Positions 28,888 to 37,314 of a DNA stretch of 64,000 nucleotides are shown here, one piece after another. Origin of the DNA: Sulfitobacter sp. HGT1 (GTDB lineage Bacteria > Pseudomonadota > Alphaproteobacteria > Rhodobacterales > Rhodobacteraceae); assembly GCF_013282155.1 (NCBI RefSeq), contig NZ_BLWI01000005.1:290956-354955 (forward strand), given 5' to 3'. Under the pieces are notes generated by a model. The model was given only the letters and a program-made list of their open reading frames with translations, made no database searches and was not told the DNA's origin. The translations under genes were made by a program, and so were the position numbers. The first letter of the stretch is position 1. Every line of letters starts with the position of its first letter.

Positions 28888-29447
28888 TGGATATTCTCTC
28901 ATTCTTGATCGGGGCAGGGTTGGTTGCAGGGGTTGTGCTGCTGCGCCATCTGGTGGCTGACTTTCCGTCGCAGCGCCCCGAGGATCATGCCGAAGATTTC
29001 AACGTTCTGGATATGAAAAAGGATCTGGACGGGGAAATGGTTTGCGAAGGCGTCATCTTCGGGCCGATGGGGCGCGTGACCAGCACGTTCGTCGCCGACT
29101 TTAACGTTGAATGGAACGGCGACACCGCGACGATCAACGAACATTTCGTCTATGATGACAAATCGACGCAAGACCGGGTTTGGACAATCAAGCTTGGGCC
29201 CGATGGCACCTTCACTGCGACAGCGCCCGATGTGCCAGGCGTTGGAAAAGGGCACCATTCAGGGGCCACGATCCAGATGCTTTATCCCATCAAATTGCCC
29301 GAAGAAGTGGGGGGGCACACGTTGCAAACCGTGGATTGGATCTATCTGACTTCCGAAGGGACTTTGATCAACCGCAGCCAGTTTCGAAAGTTCGGCATCA
29401 AGGTCGCTGAACTGGTAGCGACCATTCGGAAAAGGGATCCAAAATGA
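28887..29447 (+). CDS. DUF3833 family protein
   Basis: A 186-residue protein with an N-terminal hydrophobic anchor (about residues 4-22, LSFLIGAGLVAGVVLLRHLV) and a soluble DUF3833 domain: HAEDFNVLDMKKDLDGEMVC, GPMGRVTSTFVADFNVEWNG and a C-terminal DWIYLTSEGTLINRSQFRKF. Many family members are lipoproteins; this one has no lipobox, so it is probably a membrane-anchored periplasmic protein. The fold is lipocalin-like by general impression, which would suit binding a fatty molecule; that is inference. It is coupled to both neighbours by start-stop overlaps. Confidence 0.88.
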   Translation: MDILSFLIGAGLVAGVVLLRHLVADFPSQRPEDHAEDFNVLDMKKDLDGEMVCEGVIFGPMGRVTSTFVADFNVEWNGDTATINEHFVYDDKSTQDRVWTIKLGPDGTFTATAPDVPGVGKGHHSGATIQMLYPIKLPEEVGGHTLQTVDWIYLTSEGTLINRSQFRKFGIKVAELVATIRKRDPK

Positions 29448-30175
29448 AATCCTGGCAAGGCAAACGGTACTGGCTCGTTGGCGCAAGCGCTGGCCTGGGC
29501 GAGGCATTGGCCTACAAGCTCTGCCGTGCCGGGGCCGAAGTGATCGTGTCCGCCAGATCCGAAGAAAAACTGGTGGAATTGGTCGCGGCATTGCCGGGCA
29601 AGGCACGCTATCAAACCATGGATGTGCAAGACATTGAAAGTGTCCGCTCCGCTGTTGAAAACATCGGCGATGTCGACGGCATCGTCTATCTGGCCGGGGT
29701 CTATTGGCCGTTCGGTGCAAAAGACTGGAACGCAGATCACGCGACGGCGATGATTGACGTGAACCTGACCGGCCTTGTGCGTGTGCTGGGCGAAACCGTG
29801 CCGGACATGGTCAAAAAGGACGCCGGGCACATCGTCATCACGTCAAGCCTGACCGCCTTTCGCGGCTTGCCAAGATCTATCGGTTACACGGCATCCAAAG
29901 CCGGCACGATGTCCTTGGCAGAATGCATGTATGCAGATTTGCGCAAAACCGGGGTGCAGGTTCAGGTGATCAATCCCGGATTCATCAAGACGCAACTGAC
30001 CGACAAGAACGACTTCAAAATGCCGTTCCTGATGGAGCCGGAAGAGGCCGCGCAAGAAGTTTTCGACCACATGAACAGCGATAGCTTTAAAAAGAGCTTC
30101 CCCTTTGTCTTTTCACTGTTCTTCAGGTTGGCCCGGTTCCTGCCCGACGCAATATATTACCGCCTTTTTGGTTAA
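29444..30175 (+). CDS. Short-chain dehydrogenase/reductase
   Basis: A 243-residue classical SDR. The cofactor motif WLVGASAGLGEALAYKL is at the N-terminus, the NNAG-like segment reads VYLAGVYWP, and the catalytic residues are in HIVITSSLTAFRG (Ser) and SIGYTASKAGTMSLAE (Tyr and Lys, YxxxK). Arg at the end of the second strand region (SARSEEK) suggests NADP(H). It is the last gene of the five-gene operon and overlaps DUF3833 by ATGA. It corresponds in order to RSP_1087 of R. sphaeroides. Confidence 0.92.
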   Translation: MKSWQGKRYWLVGASAGLGEALAYKLCRAGAEVIVSARSEEKLVELVAALPGKARYQTMDVQDIESVRSAVENIGDVDGIVYLAGVYWPFGAKDWNADHATAMIDVNLTGLVRVLGETVPDMVKKDAGHIVITSSLTAFRGLPRSIGYTASKAGTMSLAECMYADLRKTGVQVQVINPGFIKTQLTDKNDFKMPFLMEPEEAAQEVFDHMNSDSFKKSFPFVFSLFFRLARFLPDAIYYRLFG

Positions 30176-30235
30176 ATCAGCCCAATTAAAAGGTGTCGTC
30201 TTGCGACGACATTACATTTTCGGCGGGTGCCCCTG

Positions 30236-30329
30236 CTTCTCTGGCTCTTAAATATCCCCGCCGGAGGCATCTTCCTTTTGGGGTGGCTCAAAGGCCGCCT
30301 CCGGCGGGGATATTTAAGAGCCAGAGAAG
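30236..30329. repeat. Perfect 33-bp inverted pair of the dispersed element, copies C and D
   Basis: Copy C (30236-30268, minus) and copy D (30297-30329, plus) are identical when read in the same direction: GCCTCCGGCGGGGATATTTA then AGAGCCAGAGAAG. They are separated by 28 bp with no coding sign. The pair lies 60 bp after the SDR stop and 5 bp before the convergent saccharopine dehydrogenase stop, and would form a very stable stem in RNA from either direction. It may serve as a bidirectional terminator. No transposase is nearby. Confidence 0.85.
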
Positions 30330-30333
30330 ACGG

Positions 30334-31392
30334 TCAGATTTCAGACAGGTGTTTGCCAAAGATGGCTTCGGCGCGTTGCCATACCATGCTGTTTTGCAAA
30401 AGCGCTTGGAGTGTAGGAAGAAGTTGCGAGGCGTAGTCTTCGGAGCTTTCTAGAGGGAGCATCGATGGCAGGTTGTCGATGGCAGTCACCTCAAGGGGCG
30501 GTGCGTCATGGACACGCAATGCGGGTTTTCCCCAGGTTGTCGCTTCGGTGTAGATTGGTACAGGGTTAAACGCGCTGTCTGGATCGCAGGCAATGTCGCC
30601 GATCACACGTAGTTTTCGAGGGGCATTGATGGCCGTTTTGGGAACAAAAACGGGGGTGGTTGGACCAGCAAGGATGCAGTTGAAGAACAATGTGTGATCC
30701 AGAATTTCAGGGAAAGGTCCGCCGCTGGCTGTTTCGGCCATGTCCCACGCCGTGACCGGTATGCCCAATCGTTTACACAGGTCTGCGGCCCCAGTCCCGA
30801 CGCGGCCGAGGGCCCCAATCACAAGCGCATCCAGCTGGTCGGTGTCGAGTGTTGCAAGTTCTTCTTGCAGTTTGTTCGTCAGAGCATCTGCATTTTTCGA
30901 GGGCGTGATCGGCGCGGCGGTTTCACCGCGCATTTGGGCCGCCCAGCATGTGACGGCCACGGCCGCACCCGCAAAGCCTGCCCAATAGCCAAAGGCCGCC
31001 ACGCGACGGCCGGCATCGGTCGTAAGGTATTCAAGGTCATACAAGGTGCCGCCGCCCGCCTTGAACCGCTCCAAAAGGATGCGGCCTGAGGATTGCCCTT
31101 TGTAGGCGTGGCCGAACATGATGTGCCGGTGCGGCAGGGGGCTGCCATCGGCGGGGAGTTCTTTGAGGCCGAAGATAATGACGTCGGATGGCGCTTGGGG
31201 CCAGCTGAATTGGGGGGCAATGGTGCAGCCCGCCTGCGCGTAGGCGTCGGTCGGGATGACACGGGTGTCCGATGCCTCGACGGTGACTTTGAAGCCTTGT
31301 TCAATCAGGGCAGCGGCCCCTTTCGGGGTGATGCCGACGCGGGTTTCATTGTCGCGTTGTTCGGCGCGGACCCACAGATGGGTTTGTGTCAT
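30334..31392 (-). CDS. Saccharopine dehydrogenase, LYS1-like
   Basis: A 352-residue protein with the alanine-dehydrogenase/PNT N-terminal fold (HLWVRAEQRDNETRVGITPK, VTVEASDTRVIPTDAYAQAG) and an NAD-binding C-terminal half (ALVIGALGRVGTGAADL). It ends in a SMLPLESSEDYASQLLPTL block typical of L-lysine-forming saccharopine dehydrogenases (EC 1.5.1.7). In bacteria these can work in lysine breakdown or use related substrates; the role here is unproven. It is the last gene of a minus-strand operon after histidine phosphatase and GST genes and overlaps the GST stop by 4 bp. Confidence 0.88.
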   Translation of the reverse strand: MTQTHLWVRAEQRDNETRVGITPKGAAALIEQGFKVTVEASDTRVIPTDAYAQAGCTIAPQFSWPQAPSDVIIFGLKELPADGSPLPHRHIMFGHAYKGQSSGRILLERFKAGGGTLYDLEYLTTDAGRRVAAFGYWAGFAGAAVAVTCWAAQMRGETAAPITPSKNADALTNKLQEELATLDTDQLDALVIGALGRVGTGAADLCKRLGIPVTAWDMAETASGGPFPEILDHTLFFNCILAGPTTPVFVPKTAINAPRKLRVIGDIACDPDSAFNPVPIYTEATTWGKPALRVHDAPPLEVTAIDNLPSMLPLESSEDYASQLLPTLQALLQNSMVWQRAEAIFGKHLSEI

Positions 31393-32009
31393 AGCATGGC
31401 CTTTTCTCGGATGGTTTTGACGCTTTGGCGCGTTTCCATCATTGTCATGAAGTTCTGGATTTTTGGATAGTCGCTGAGGTGGACCCCGTCGCCTTCAAGC
31501 CAGTTGCACACCACAAAAAGATAGGGATCGGCGATGCTGAAGCCCTGCGTCAGGACGCTGGTGCCGCGCAGCAGGTGCGTTTCGACATATGTTGCGCAGG
31601 CGGCCATTGTCTGGGGAACCAATGCGGCCATGTCGTCAAAGCTGGACTGTTGTGTTGCCCATCTGCTGCCGCGCATTTTATGGGCATGGGCGACATGCAT
31701 GGTTGAGGCCAGATAAAACATGGCGCTGCGCATATGGGCTGCAAGTGTCGGATCGGCGGGGATGAGTTGCGCCGCGGGGCTGATGGATGCGATGTATTCG
31801 AGCAATGCGCCGGTTTCGGTCAGGACGGTGCCATCTTGCAAGATAAGCGCCGGGACCCGGCCTTTGGCATTGATGGACAGATAGTCGGGCAATCTCTGCT
31901 GGGCTGATTTGAAATCGACCTTGACGGTTTCATAGGGCAGTCCCGCTTCCTCCAGAGTGATCGCAACGGCAATCGAAATCGTGCCGGGGGCATAATAGAG
32001 CTTGAGCAT
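31389..32009 (-). CDS. Glutathione S-transferase family protein
   Basis: A 206-residue GST. The thioredoxin-fold N-terminal domain runs MLKLYYAPGTISIAVAITL, with the cis-Pro segment GRVPALILQDG and the glutathione-binding TETGALLEYIA. The helical C-terminal domain has the DPYLFVV motif near the end (FSIADPYLF). Start 32007-32009 follows AAAGG by about nine bases; the frame is open upstream but that extension is unlike any GST. It sits 11 bp after the phosphatase gene. Substrate unknown. Confidence 0.92.
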   Translation of the reverse strand: MLKLYYAPGTISIAVAITLEEAGLPYETVKVDFKSAQQRLPDYLSINAKGRVPALILQDGTVLTETGALLEYIASISPAAQLIPADPTLAAHMRSAMFYLASTMHVAHAHKMRGSRWATQQSSFDDMAALVPQTMAACATYVETHLLRGTSVLTQGFSIADPYLFVVCNWLEGDGVHLSDYPKIQNFMTMMETRQSVKTIREKAML

Positions 32010-32020
32010 GGCCTGACCTT

Positions 32021-32674
32021 TCAGATGTGGGTTTGCGCGGTGCGCCGTTCGGGGGTGTCGAGGTGGGGGACGGCGTTGAAAAGGACCGGTGACCAATGGC
32101 CCCCGATCGGAAACAGCCGGTGCATTGATGTGTTCATGATCGCCAGCGCCATGCGCGACATGGCCGGCACGCCAAGCCCCATGGCCTGTGCCATCGCCAT
32201 TGATATCAACCCGCCGGATGTCACCACCAGCGCAGGGCCGTGGCCGGCCGCGATTTCTTCGAGGACGGATTGAATGCGGGTCTCGAAACTTGCGTAGCTT
32301 TCGGGCGGATTGTCGAGTTTGTCGTTTTTCCACGTTTCGAACACCAGCGGCAGGTGGGCGCTGAACCCGTGTTGATCGTCGGGAAAGGGAACGCCGTGTT
32401 GTTGTTCAAGCAGGGTTGCGAGGGTGAAATATTCAAGTTCGTTCAGCCGCGCGTCGCGGGTGGGTTCCAGCCCGGTATCCATGGCGTCTGCCGTTTCGAT
32501 GTGGCGTCGCAGGGTGCCGGTATAAAGCCTTGTGTGATGGGTTTGCGAATGGCGCAGGTGGTCGCCCAGCCATGCCGCCTGTTGGTGGCCAAGCGGGCTG
32601 AGCATGTCATAGCTGGCTTCGTCCGTGGCACCGGAGTTGGCCTGGCCGTGGCGGATAAGGGTGATGTGGGACAT
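32021..32674 (-). CDS. Histidine phosphatase family protein
   Basis: A 217-residue phosphoglycerate-mutase-like enzyme. The catalytic motif is LIRHGQAN (His phosphorylated), with second-motif Arg residues in LYTGTLRRHIETA, Glu in RLNELEYFTL and a second His in LVVTSGGLIS (Ser-Gly in place of the usual His-Gly). The replacement of that second His would weaken or alter phosphatase activity. The start MSHITLIRHG at 32672-32674 has AAAGG eight bases upstream; the frame extends further but only by reading through a dispersed repeat. First gene of the phosphatase-GST-saccharopine dehydrogenase operon. Confidence 0.88.
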   Translation of the reverse strand: MSHITLIRHGQANSGATDEASYDMLSPLGHQQAAWLGDHLRHSQTHHTRLYTGTLRRHIETADAMDTGLEPTRDARLNELEYFTLATLLEQQHGVPFPDDQHGFSAHLPLVFETWKNDKLDNPPESYASFETRIQSVLEEIAAGHGPALVVTSGGLISMAMAQAMGLGVPAMSRMALAIMNTSMHRLFPIGGHWSPVLFNAVPHLDTPERRTAQTHI

Positions 32675-32736
32675 GGGTGCGCCTTTTGCTGTTGGGTCTT
32701 TGATAGGCAAGCGCTGCGCGGGTTGGAAGGGCAGGA

Positions 32737-32769
32737 GCCTTCGGCGAGGATATTTTTTAGCCAGAGAAG
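32737..32769 (+). repeat. Dispersed intergenic element, copy E
   Basis: GCCTTCGGCGAGGATATTTT then TT and AGCCAGAGAAG. It lies between the divergent phosphatase and formate dehydrogenase genes, 63 bp from the phosphatase start. TTC/GAGG hairpin variant. An upstream in-frame extension of the phosphatase gene crosses this element and is therefore artificial. Confidence 0.8.
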
Positions 32770-32889
32770 CGAAGGGGCGCATATCGGAAACAGCGGTGGC
32801 GCAAAATCGGGGTGGTGTGTCGGGATTGTGACTGCCGTGGAATGGCGTTGCGCCTTATGGTGCGGGGACGCGTTGCAGGAGGACCCCCA

Positions 32890-35658
32890 ATGGCCGAGAC
32901 AATTTCATTTACGCTGGACGGCGAAACGGTTGAGGCCGAGGCCGGATTGACCATTTGGGAAGTCGCCAACGGGCGCGGGCTTAAAATCCCTCATCTGTGT
33001 TACACGCCTGCGCCGGGCTATCGCCCTGATGGCAATTGCCGCGCGTGCATGGTCGAGATCGAGGGCGAGCGGGTTTTGGCAGCGTCTTGTTTGCGCGAGC
33101 CTACGGATGGCATGGTTGTGACCACCAACAACGCACGCGCTGAAAACGCGCGCAAAATGGTGATGGAGTTGCTTGTCACCGATCAGCCGCCACGGGATGT
33201 GGCGCATGACAAGTCGAGCCATCTTTGGGAGATGGCTGCGATGGAAGGGGTTGAGGCCAGCCGCTTTCCGAAGTTGGAGGAGGGGCGCATACCGCTGCTG
33301 GATGACAGCCATGTGGCGATGCGGGTCAATCTGGATGCCTGCATTCAATGCAATCTATGTGTGCGTGCCTGCCGCGAGGTTCAGGTGAATGACGTGATCG
33401 GCATGTCGGGCCGGGGGCATGACAGCTATCCGACCTTTGACATGGCCGATCCGATGGGGGCGTCGTCTTGTGTGGCCTGTGGCGAATGTGTGCAGGCCTG
33501 TCCGACGGGGGCCTTGATGGAGGCCACGGTCGTTGACGCCGATCAGGTGGGCGACCGCGCGGATTTCGACAGTGAAGTCGACACCATTTGCCCGTTCTGC
33601 GGTGTGGGGTGTCAGGTGTCGCTGAAGGTCAAGGACGGCAAGATCAAATATGTCGAAGGGATCAATGGCCCCGCGAATGAGGGACGTTTGTGCGTCAAGG
33701 GGCGTTTCGGGTTCGACTATATCCATCACCCGCACCGGCTGACCAAGCCGTTGATCCGCCGCGACGATGCGCCTGCAAAAGGGCTGAACGTCGATCCCGG
33801 CAATTGGCACACGCATTTCCGCGAGGCGTCATGGGACGAGGCGCTGGATTTCGCGGCCAACGGTATGAAGAGGATCGGCGGGCGCGGTGTTGCCGGTTTC
33901 GGGTCGGCCAAATGCACCAACGAAGAGGCCTATCTGTTTCAAAAGATCATCCGGCAGGGCTTTGGTCATAACAACGTCGATCACTGCACGCGGCTGTGCC
34001 ACGCGTCGTCGGTGGCCGCATTGATGGAGAATGTCGGATCAGGGGCGGTCACCGCGACCTTCAACCAGATCGAAAACGCGGATGTGGCGATTGTGATCGG
34101 GGCGAATCCGACTGAAAACCATCCCGTCGCGGCGACGTTTTTCAAGCAATTCACCAAACGCGGTGGCAAGTTGATCGTGATGGACCCGCGCGGCCAGGCG
34201 CTCAAGCGGCATGCATCGCATATGTTGCAATTCCGGCCCGGTACGGACGTGTCGATGCTGAACGCCATCATGCATGTGATCGTCGAAGAGAAGCTGTACG
34301 ACCAGCAATATATCGAGGCCTATACCGAGAACTGGGAAATCGAGAAGGCGCATCTCAAGACCTTTACCCCCGAAAAGATGGCCAAGATTTGCGGCATTGA
34401 TGCCGAGACGCTGCGCGATGTGGCGCGGACCTTTGCCGGGGCGAATGCGGCGATGATTTTCTGGGGCATGGGCGTGTCGCAGCATATTCACGGCACCGAT
34501 AACGCACGCTGTCTGATTTCGCTTGCGCTGATGACCGGGCAAATCGGGCGGCCCGGCGCGGGGCTGCATCCGTTGCGGGGGCAGAACAACGTGCAAGGGG
34601 CATCGGACGCCGGTTTGATCCCGATGTTCTTGCCGGATTACCAGCCGGTTTCAGACGACGGCGTGCGGTCGGCCTTTACCGAGGTCTGGGGGAGCGAGGA
34701 TTTCAGCAATAAAAAGGGTCTGACGGTGATCGAGATCATGGATGCGATCCATGAGGGCGACATTCGCAGCCTTTATGTATTGGGTGAAAACCCCGCGATG
34801 TCTGACCCCGATGTGGAACATGCCCGTGATGCACTGGCCAAGCTGGAGCATTTGGTGGTGCAGGATATTTTCCTGACCGAAACGGCGAATTTTGCCGATG
34901 TGATTTTGCCGGCATCGGCCTTTGCCGAAAAGGCAGGCACGGTGACGAACACCAACCGTCAGGTGCAGATGGGCCGCGCGGCGGTGGCCCCCCCCGGTGA
35001 TGCCAAAGAGGATTGGTGGATCGAGGTCGAACTGGCCAAGCGGCTGGGGCTGGGGTGGAGCTATACGCATCCGAGCGAGGTGTTCGCGGAAATGAAGCTG
35101 AACATGTCGTCGCTTAACAACATCACATGGGACCGGCTTGAGGATGAGGGCGCGGTGACCTACCCGTCGACCAGCCCAACCGATCCGGGTCAGGCGATCG
35201 TGTTCGGAGACGGGTTCCCCCGTCAGGACGGGCGTGCGCGGTTTACTCCGGCCAGTATCGTCGCCCCTGATGATGTGCCGGACGAGGATTATCCGATGAT
35301 CCTGACCACGGGGCGGCAGTTGGAGCATTGGCATACCGGGTCCATGACACGCCGGTCCTTTGTTCTGGACGGGCTCGAGCCTGAGGCGAACTGTTCGTTG
35401 CACCCATCCACCTTGCGCAAATTGGGGGTGGCCCCTGGCGAGCATATCCGGCTGTCGACCAAGCGCGGGTCGATCGAGATTATGGCGCGCGAGGATCGGG
35501 CGGTGTCGCCTGACATGGTGTTCTTGCCCTTTGCCTATGTCGAGGCGGCGGCCAATATTCTGACGAACCCGGCTGTGGACCCTTATGGCAAAATCCCGGA
35601 GTTCAAATTCTCGGCTGTGAAGGTTGAGGCGGTTGCGGGAGCAGTTGCGGCACAGTAG
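32890..35658 (+). CDS. fdhF: Formate dehydrogenase alpha subunit (molybdopterin, FdhF/FdsA-like)
   Basis: A 922-residue bis-MGD enzyme oxidising formate. N-terminal ferredoxin-type [2Fe-2S] domain with Cys37, Cys50, Cys53 and Cys67. The region that normally gives a His/Cys [4Fe-4S] cluster (DVAHDKSSHLWEMAAMEG) has His but no Cys. Two [4Fe-4S] motifs follow, CIQCNLCVRAC and CVACGECVQACPTGAL, then the Mo-domain cluster CPFCGVGC. The catalytic Cys-His is in DHCTRLCHASSVA (Cys, not selenocysteine). AGGAGG precedes ATG 32890. No beta, gamma, FdhD or FdhE gene adjoins it, so its electron acceptor is unclear. Confidence 0.95.
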   Translation: MAETISFTLDGETVEAEAGLTIWEVANGRGLKIPHLCYTPAPGYRPDGNCRACMVEIEGERVLAASCLREPTDGMVVTTNNARAENARKMVMELLVTDQPPRDVAHDKSSHLWEMAAMEGVEASRFPKLEEGRIPLLDDSHVAMRVNLDACIQCNLCVRACREVQVNDVIGMSGRGHDSYPTFDMADPMGASSCVACGECVQACPTGALMEATVVDADQVGDRADFDSEVDTICPFCGVGCQVSLKVKDGKIKYVEGINGPANEGRLCVKGRFGFDYIHHPHRLTKPLIRRDDAPAKGLNVDPGNWHTHFREASWDEALDFAANGMKRIGGRGVAGFGSAKCTNEEAYLFQKIIRQGFGHNNVDHCTRLCHASSVAALMENVGSGAVTATFNQIENADVAIVIGANPTENHPVAATFFKQFTKRGGKLIVMDPRGQALKRHASHMLQFRPGTDVSMLNAIMHVIVEEKLYDQQYIEAYTENWEIEKAHLKTFTPEKMAKICGIDAETLRDVARTFAGANAAMIFWGMGVSQHIHGTDNARCLISLALMTGQIGRPGAGLHPLRGQNNVQGASDAGLIPMFLPDYQPVSDDGVRSAFTEVWGSEDFSNKKGLTVIEIMDAIHEGDIRSLYVLGENPAMSDPDVEHARDALAKLEHLVVQDIFLTETANFADVILPASAFAEKAGTVTNTNRQVQMGRAAVAPPGDAKEDWWIEVELAKRLGLGWSYTHPSEVFAEMKLNMSSLNNITWDRLEDEGAVTYPSTSPTDPGQAIVFGDGFPRQDGRARFTPASIVAPDDVPDEDYPMILTTGRQLEHWHTGSMTRRSFVLDGLEPEANCSLHPSTLRKLGVAPGEHIRLSTKRGSIEIMAREDRAVSPDMVFLPFAYVEAAANILTNPAVDPYGKIPEFKFSAVKVEAVAGAVAAQ

Positions 35659-35672
35659 CGTCCGGCCCTGAG

Positions 35673-35691
35673 ATGTGCCCTTTGGGCACAT
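35673..35691 (+). terminator. Hairpin after fdhF
   Basis: ATGTGCCC, a TTT loop and GGGCACAT form a perfect 8-bp stem starting 14 bp after the fdhF stop. No T run follows at once. A second stem, TGAGGGAC / GTCCCTCA with a GCT loop (35709-35727), lies 17 bp further on, just before dispersed copy F with its TATTTTTG. Together they probably attenuate read-through into the amidohydrolase gene. Confidence 0.5.
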
Positions 35692-35735
35692 GCGGTCTAT
35701 TTCGGGAATGAGGGACGCTGTCCCTCAAACTCCCT

Positions 35736-35758
35736 GGGATATTTTTGAGCCAGAGAAG
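35736..35758 (+). repeat. Dispersed intergenic element, copy F (hairpin half replaced)
   Basis: Keeps GGGATATTTTTG and AGCCAGAGAAG, but the upstream hairpin half is replaced by CTCCCT. It ends 12 bp before the amidohydrolase ATG, so its GAGAAGG tail may double as that gene's ribosome-binding site. Confidence 0.7.
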
Positions 35759-35770
35759 GTGTGGTGTGTG

Positions 35771-36976
35771 ATGCAGGTAGATGGTGACCGGTTTTTGGCG
35801 GATTTGCACAAGCTGCGCAGTTTCGGGGCTGCGGGTGTTGGCAAGGGTGTCGTGCGCCCGGCCTATAGCGCGCCGGACATTGAAGCGCGGCGCTGGCTGG
35901 CAGGGCAAATGACCCAGATCGGTTTGCGCGTCGAGGTTGATGCGATGGGGAACCTGTTTGGTCTGGCTGACGGGCCATCCCTTTTGCTGGGGTCGCATTC
36001 GGACAGCCAACCGGAAGGCGGCTGGCTGGATGGTGCCTTGGGGGTGATTGCTGCTTTGGAGGTTGCGCGGGCCGCGAAAGAGGCTGGGGGGCCGGCTGTT
36101 TCCGTGGTGTCTTTTCAGGATGAGGAAGGGCGGTTCGGGGTGACGACGGGCAGTGCTGTCTGGTCGGGTCATGAAACATTGGCCAGCGCGGATGTGCTGC
36201 AAGATCATGCCGGCGTTGCACTTGGCACTGCGCGGCAGGCGATGGCGGATATGGTCACGGGAGAGGTAGCGTCGGAGGTGTTCACCGGTTTTATCGAATT
36301 GCATATCGAGCAAGGGCCAAGTCTGGACACCAGCGGTGAAAAAATCGGTGTTGTGACGGATATCGTTGGTATCCGGGACATGAAGGTCACTTTTGACGGG
36401 CAGCAAAACCATGCGGGGACGACGCCGATGCATTTGCGGCGGGATGCGTTTCAGGCGGTGTCGTCGTTCAACACGCTGCTGAACGACAGGTTGCGCAATG
36501 TGGTGACGCCGCAGACGGTCTGGACGATCGGGCATGTGTCGCTGCATCCCAATGCATCCTCCATTGTGCCGGGGCGTGCGGTGTTTTCGATGCAGTGGCG
36601 GGATGCGGATACCGACCGGCTGGCGCGCATGGAAACGATCATTCGTGAAACCGCTGCCGAGGTGGCGCAGGCGCAGGGCATAGGGTTGAGTTTCGGGCCG
36701 CTTTTGGGGCTTGAGCCAGTCGCGATGGACCCGCGTTTGCGGCGCGCACTTGAGGACGGCGCAGAGGCGGTTGCCCCCGGAAAATGGCGTAACATGCCAT
36801 CAGGTGCCTTGCATGATGCGACCAATGTTGCGCGGCTGTTGCCTGTGGCGATGTTGTTTGTGCCGTCGATTGGCGGGCTAAGTCACACCTTCGAGGAGGA
36901 CACGGACGAGGCTGATCTGGTCGCGGGCGTGCAGGTCTTGGCCCATGCTGTGAGCCGTTTGGGATCAGCTGCGTAG
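35771..36976 (+). CDS. M20-family amidohydrolase (allantoate amidohydrolase / N-carbamoylase)
   Basis: A 401-residue dinuclear-zinc amidohydrolase. Metal ligands are visible in [20 protein letters not shown] (HxD and bridging Asp), [12 protein letters not shown] (Glu-Glu) and [12 protein letters not shown] (His). The dimerisation-domain substrate motif is [15 protein letters not shown] and the last metal-ligand block is [14 protein letters not shown]. The family contains allantoate amidohydrolases, N-carbamoyl-L-amino acid hydrolases and beta-ureidopropionases, which are hard to tell apart by eye. The urate cluster needs an allantoate amidohydrolase, so that activity is a fair guess but unproven. 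The usual SGAGHDA reads SGALHDA here. Confidence 0.88.
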   Translation: MQVDGDRFLADLHKLRSFGAAGVGKGVVRPAYSAPDIEARRWLAGQMTQIGLRVEVDAMGNLFGLADGPSLLLGSHSDSQPEGGWLDGALGVIAALEVARAAKEAGGPAVSVVSFQDEEGRFGVTTGSAVWSGHETLASADVLQDHAGVALGTARQAMADMVTGEVASEVFTGFIELHIEQGPSLDTSGEKIGVVTDIVGIRDMKVTFDGQQNHAGTTPMHLRRDAFQAVSSFNTLLNDRLRNVVTPQTVWTIGHVSLHPNASSIVPGRAVFSMQWRDADTDRLARMETIIRETAAEVAQAQGIGLSFGPLLGLEPVAMDPRLRRALEDGAEAVAPGKWRNMPSGALHDATNVARLLPVAMLFVPSIGGLSHTFEEDTDEADLVAGVQVLAHAVSRLGSAA

Positions 36977-37192
36977 GTAGCCGCGTCGTTCGGCACGGCT
37001 GCGGTGGATATCTGCCGCGCGGGATGCCTCGCGCAGGTTGCCAAAGCACTGCACCACCGCTTTGGGGCGTCCGCCTGCGGTGCCCCATTCGCGCAACACA
37101 GAAACTTCGCTGAACAGGTTCATTGCGATCTCGACACGATAGAAAATCTGCCGCTGTGCCTGGCTGGTGCGGTAAAGAAGGCATTCAATCAT
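36965..37192 (-). CDS. Stand-alone WGR-domain mini-protein
   Basis: A 75-residue protein that is essentially one WGR domain: [38 protein letters not shown] and a terminal [11 protein letters not shown]. The hallmark Trp-Gly-Arg reads Trp-Gly-Thr. In larger proteins (PARPs, some MolR-like bacterial proteins) WGR domains bind nucleic acid ends or mediate contacts. Its last 12 bp overlap the 3' end of the amidohydrolase gene on the opposite strand. It stands alone; no partner is evident. Confidence 0.75.
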   Translation of the reverse strand: MIECLLYRTSQAQRQIFYRVEIAMNLFSEVSVLREWGTAGGRPKAVVQCFGNLREASRAADIHRSRAERRGYLRS

Positions 37193-37314
37193 GGCTTGAA
37201 TCTAACGGTCATGTCACGGGGAAGGCAACGGAAAATTGACGGGAATGCAAAATACCGGATGACGGCGGTGCGAATGGATGAAACGCTATGGCCAGTCACG
37301 AGGAGACCACGCAT

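Noticed and set aside
30236..30329. Inverted repeats as ends of an insertion sequence or MITE
   Set aside because: Only 28 bp lie between the arms, no target duplication is visible at the outer ends, and the same unit also occurs singly. A repeat or terminator explanation is simpler, though a mobile origin is not excluded.
32675..32782. An N-terminal extension of the histidine phosphatase
   Set aside because: The extra 36 codons translate dispersed element E, the family begins at MSHITLIRHG, and a good ribosome-binding site precedes that Met.
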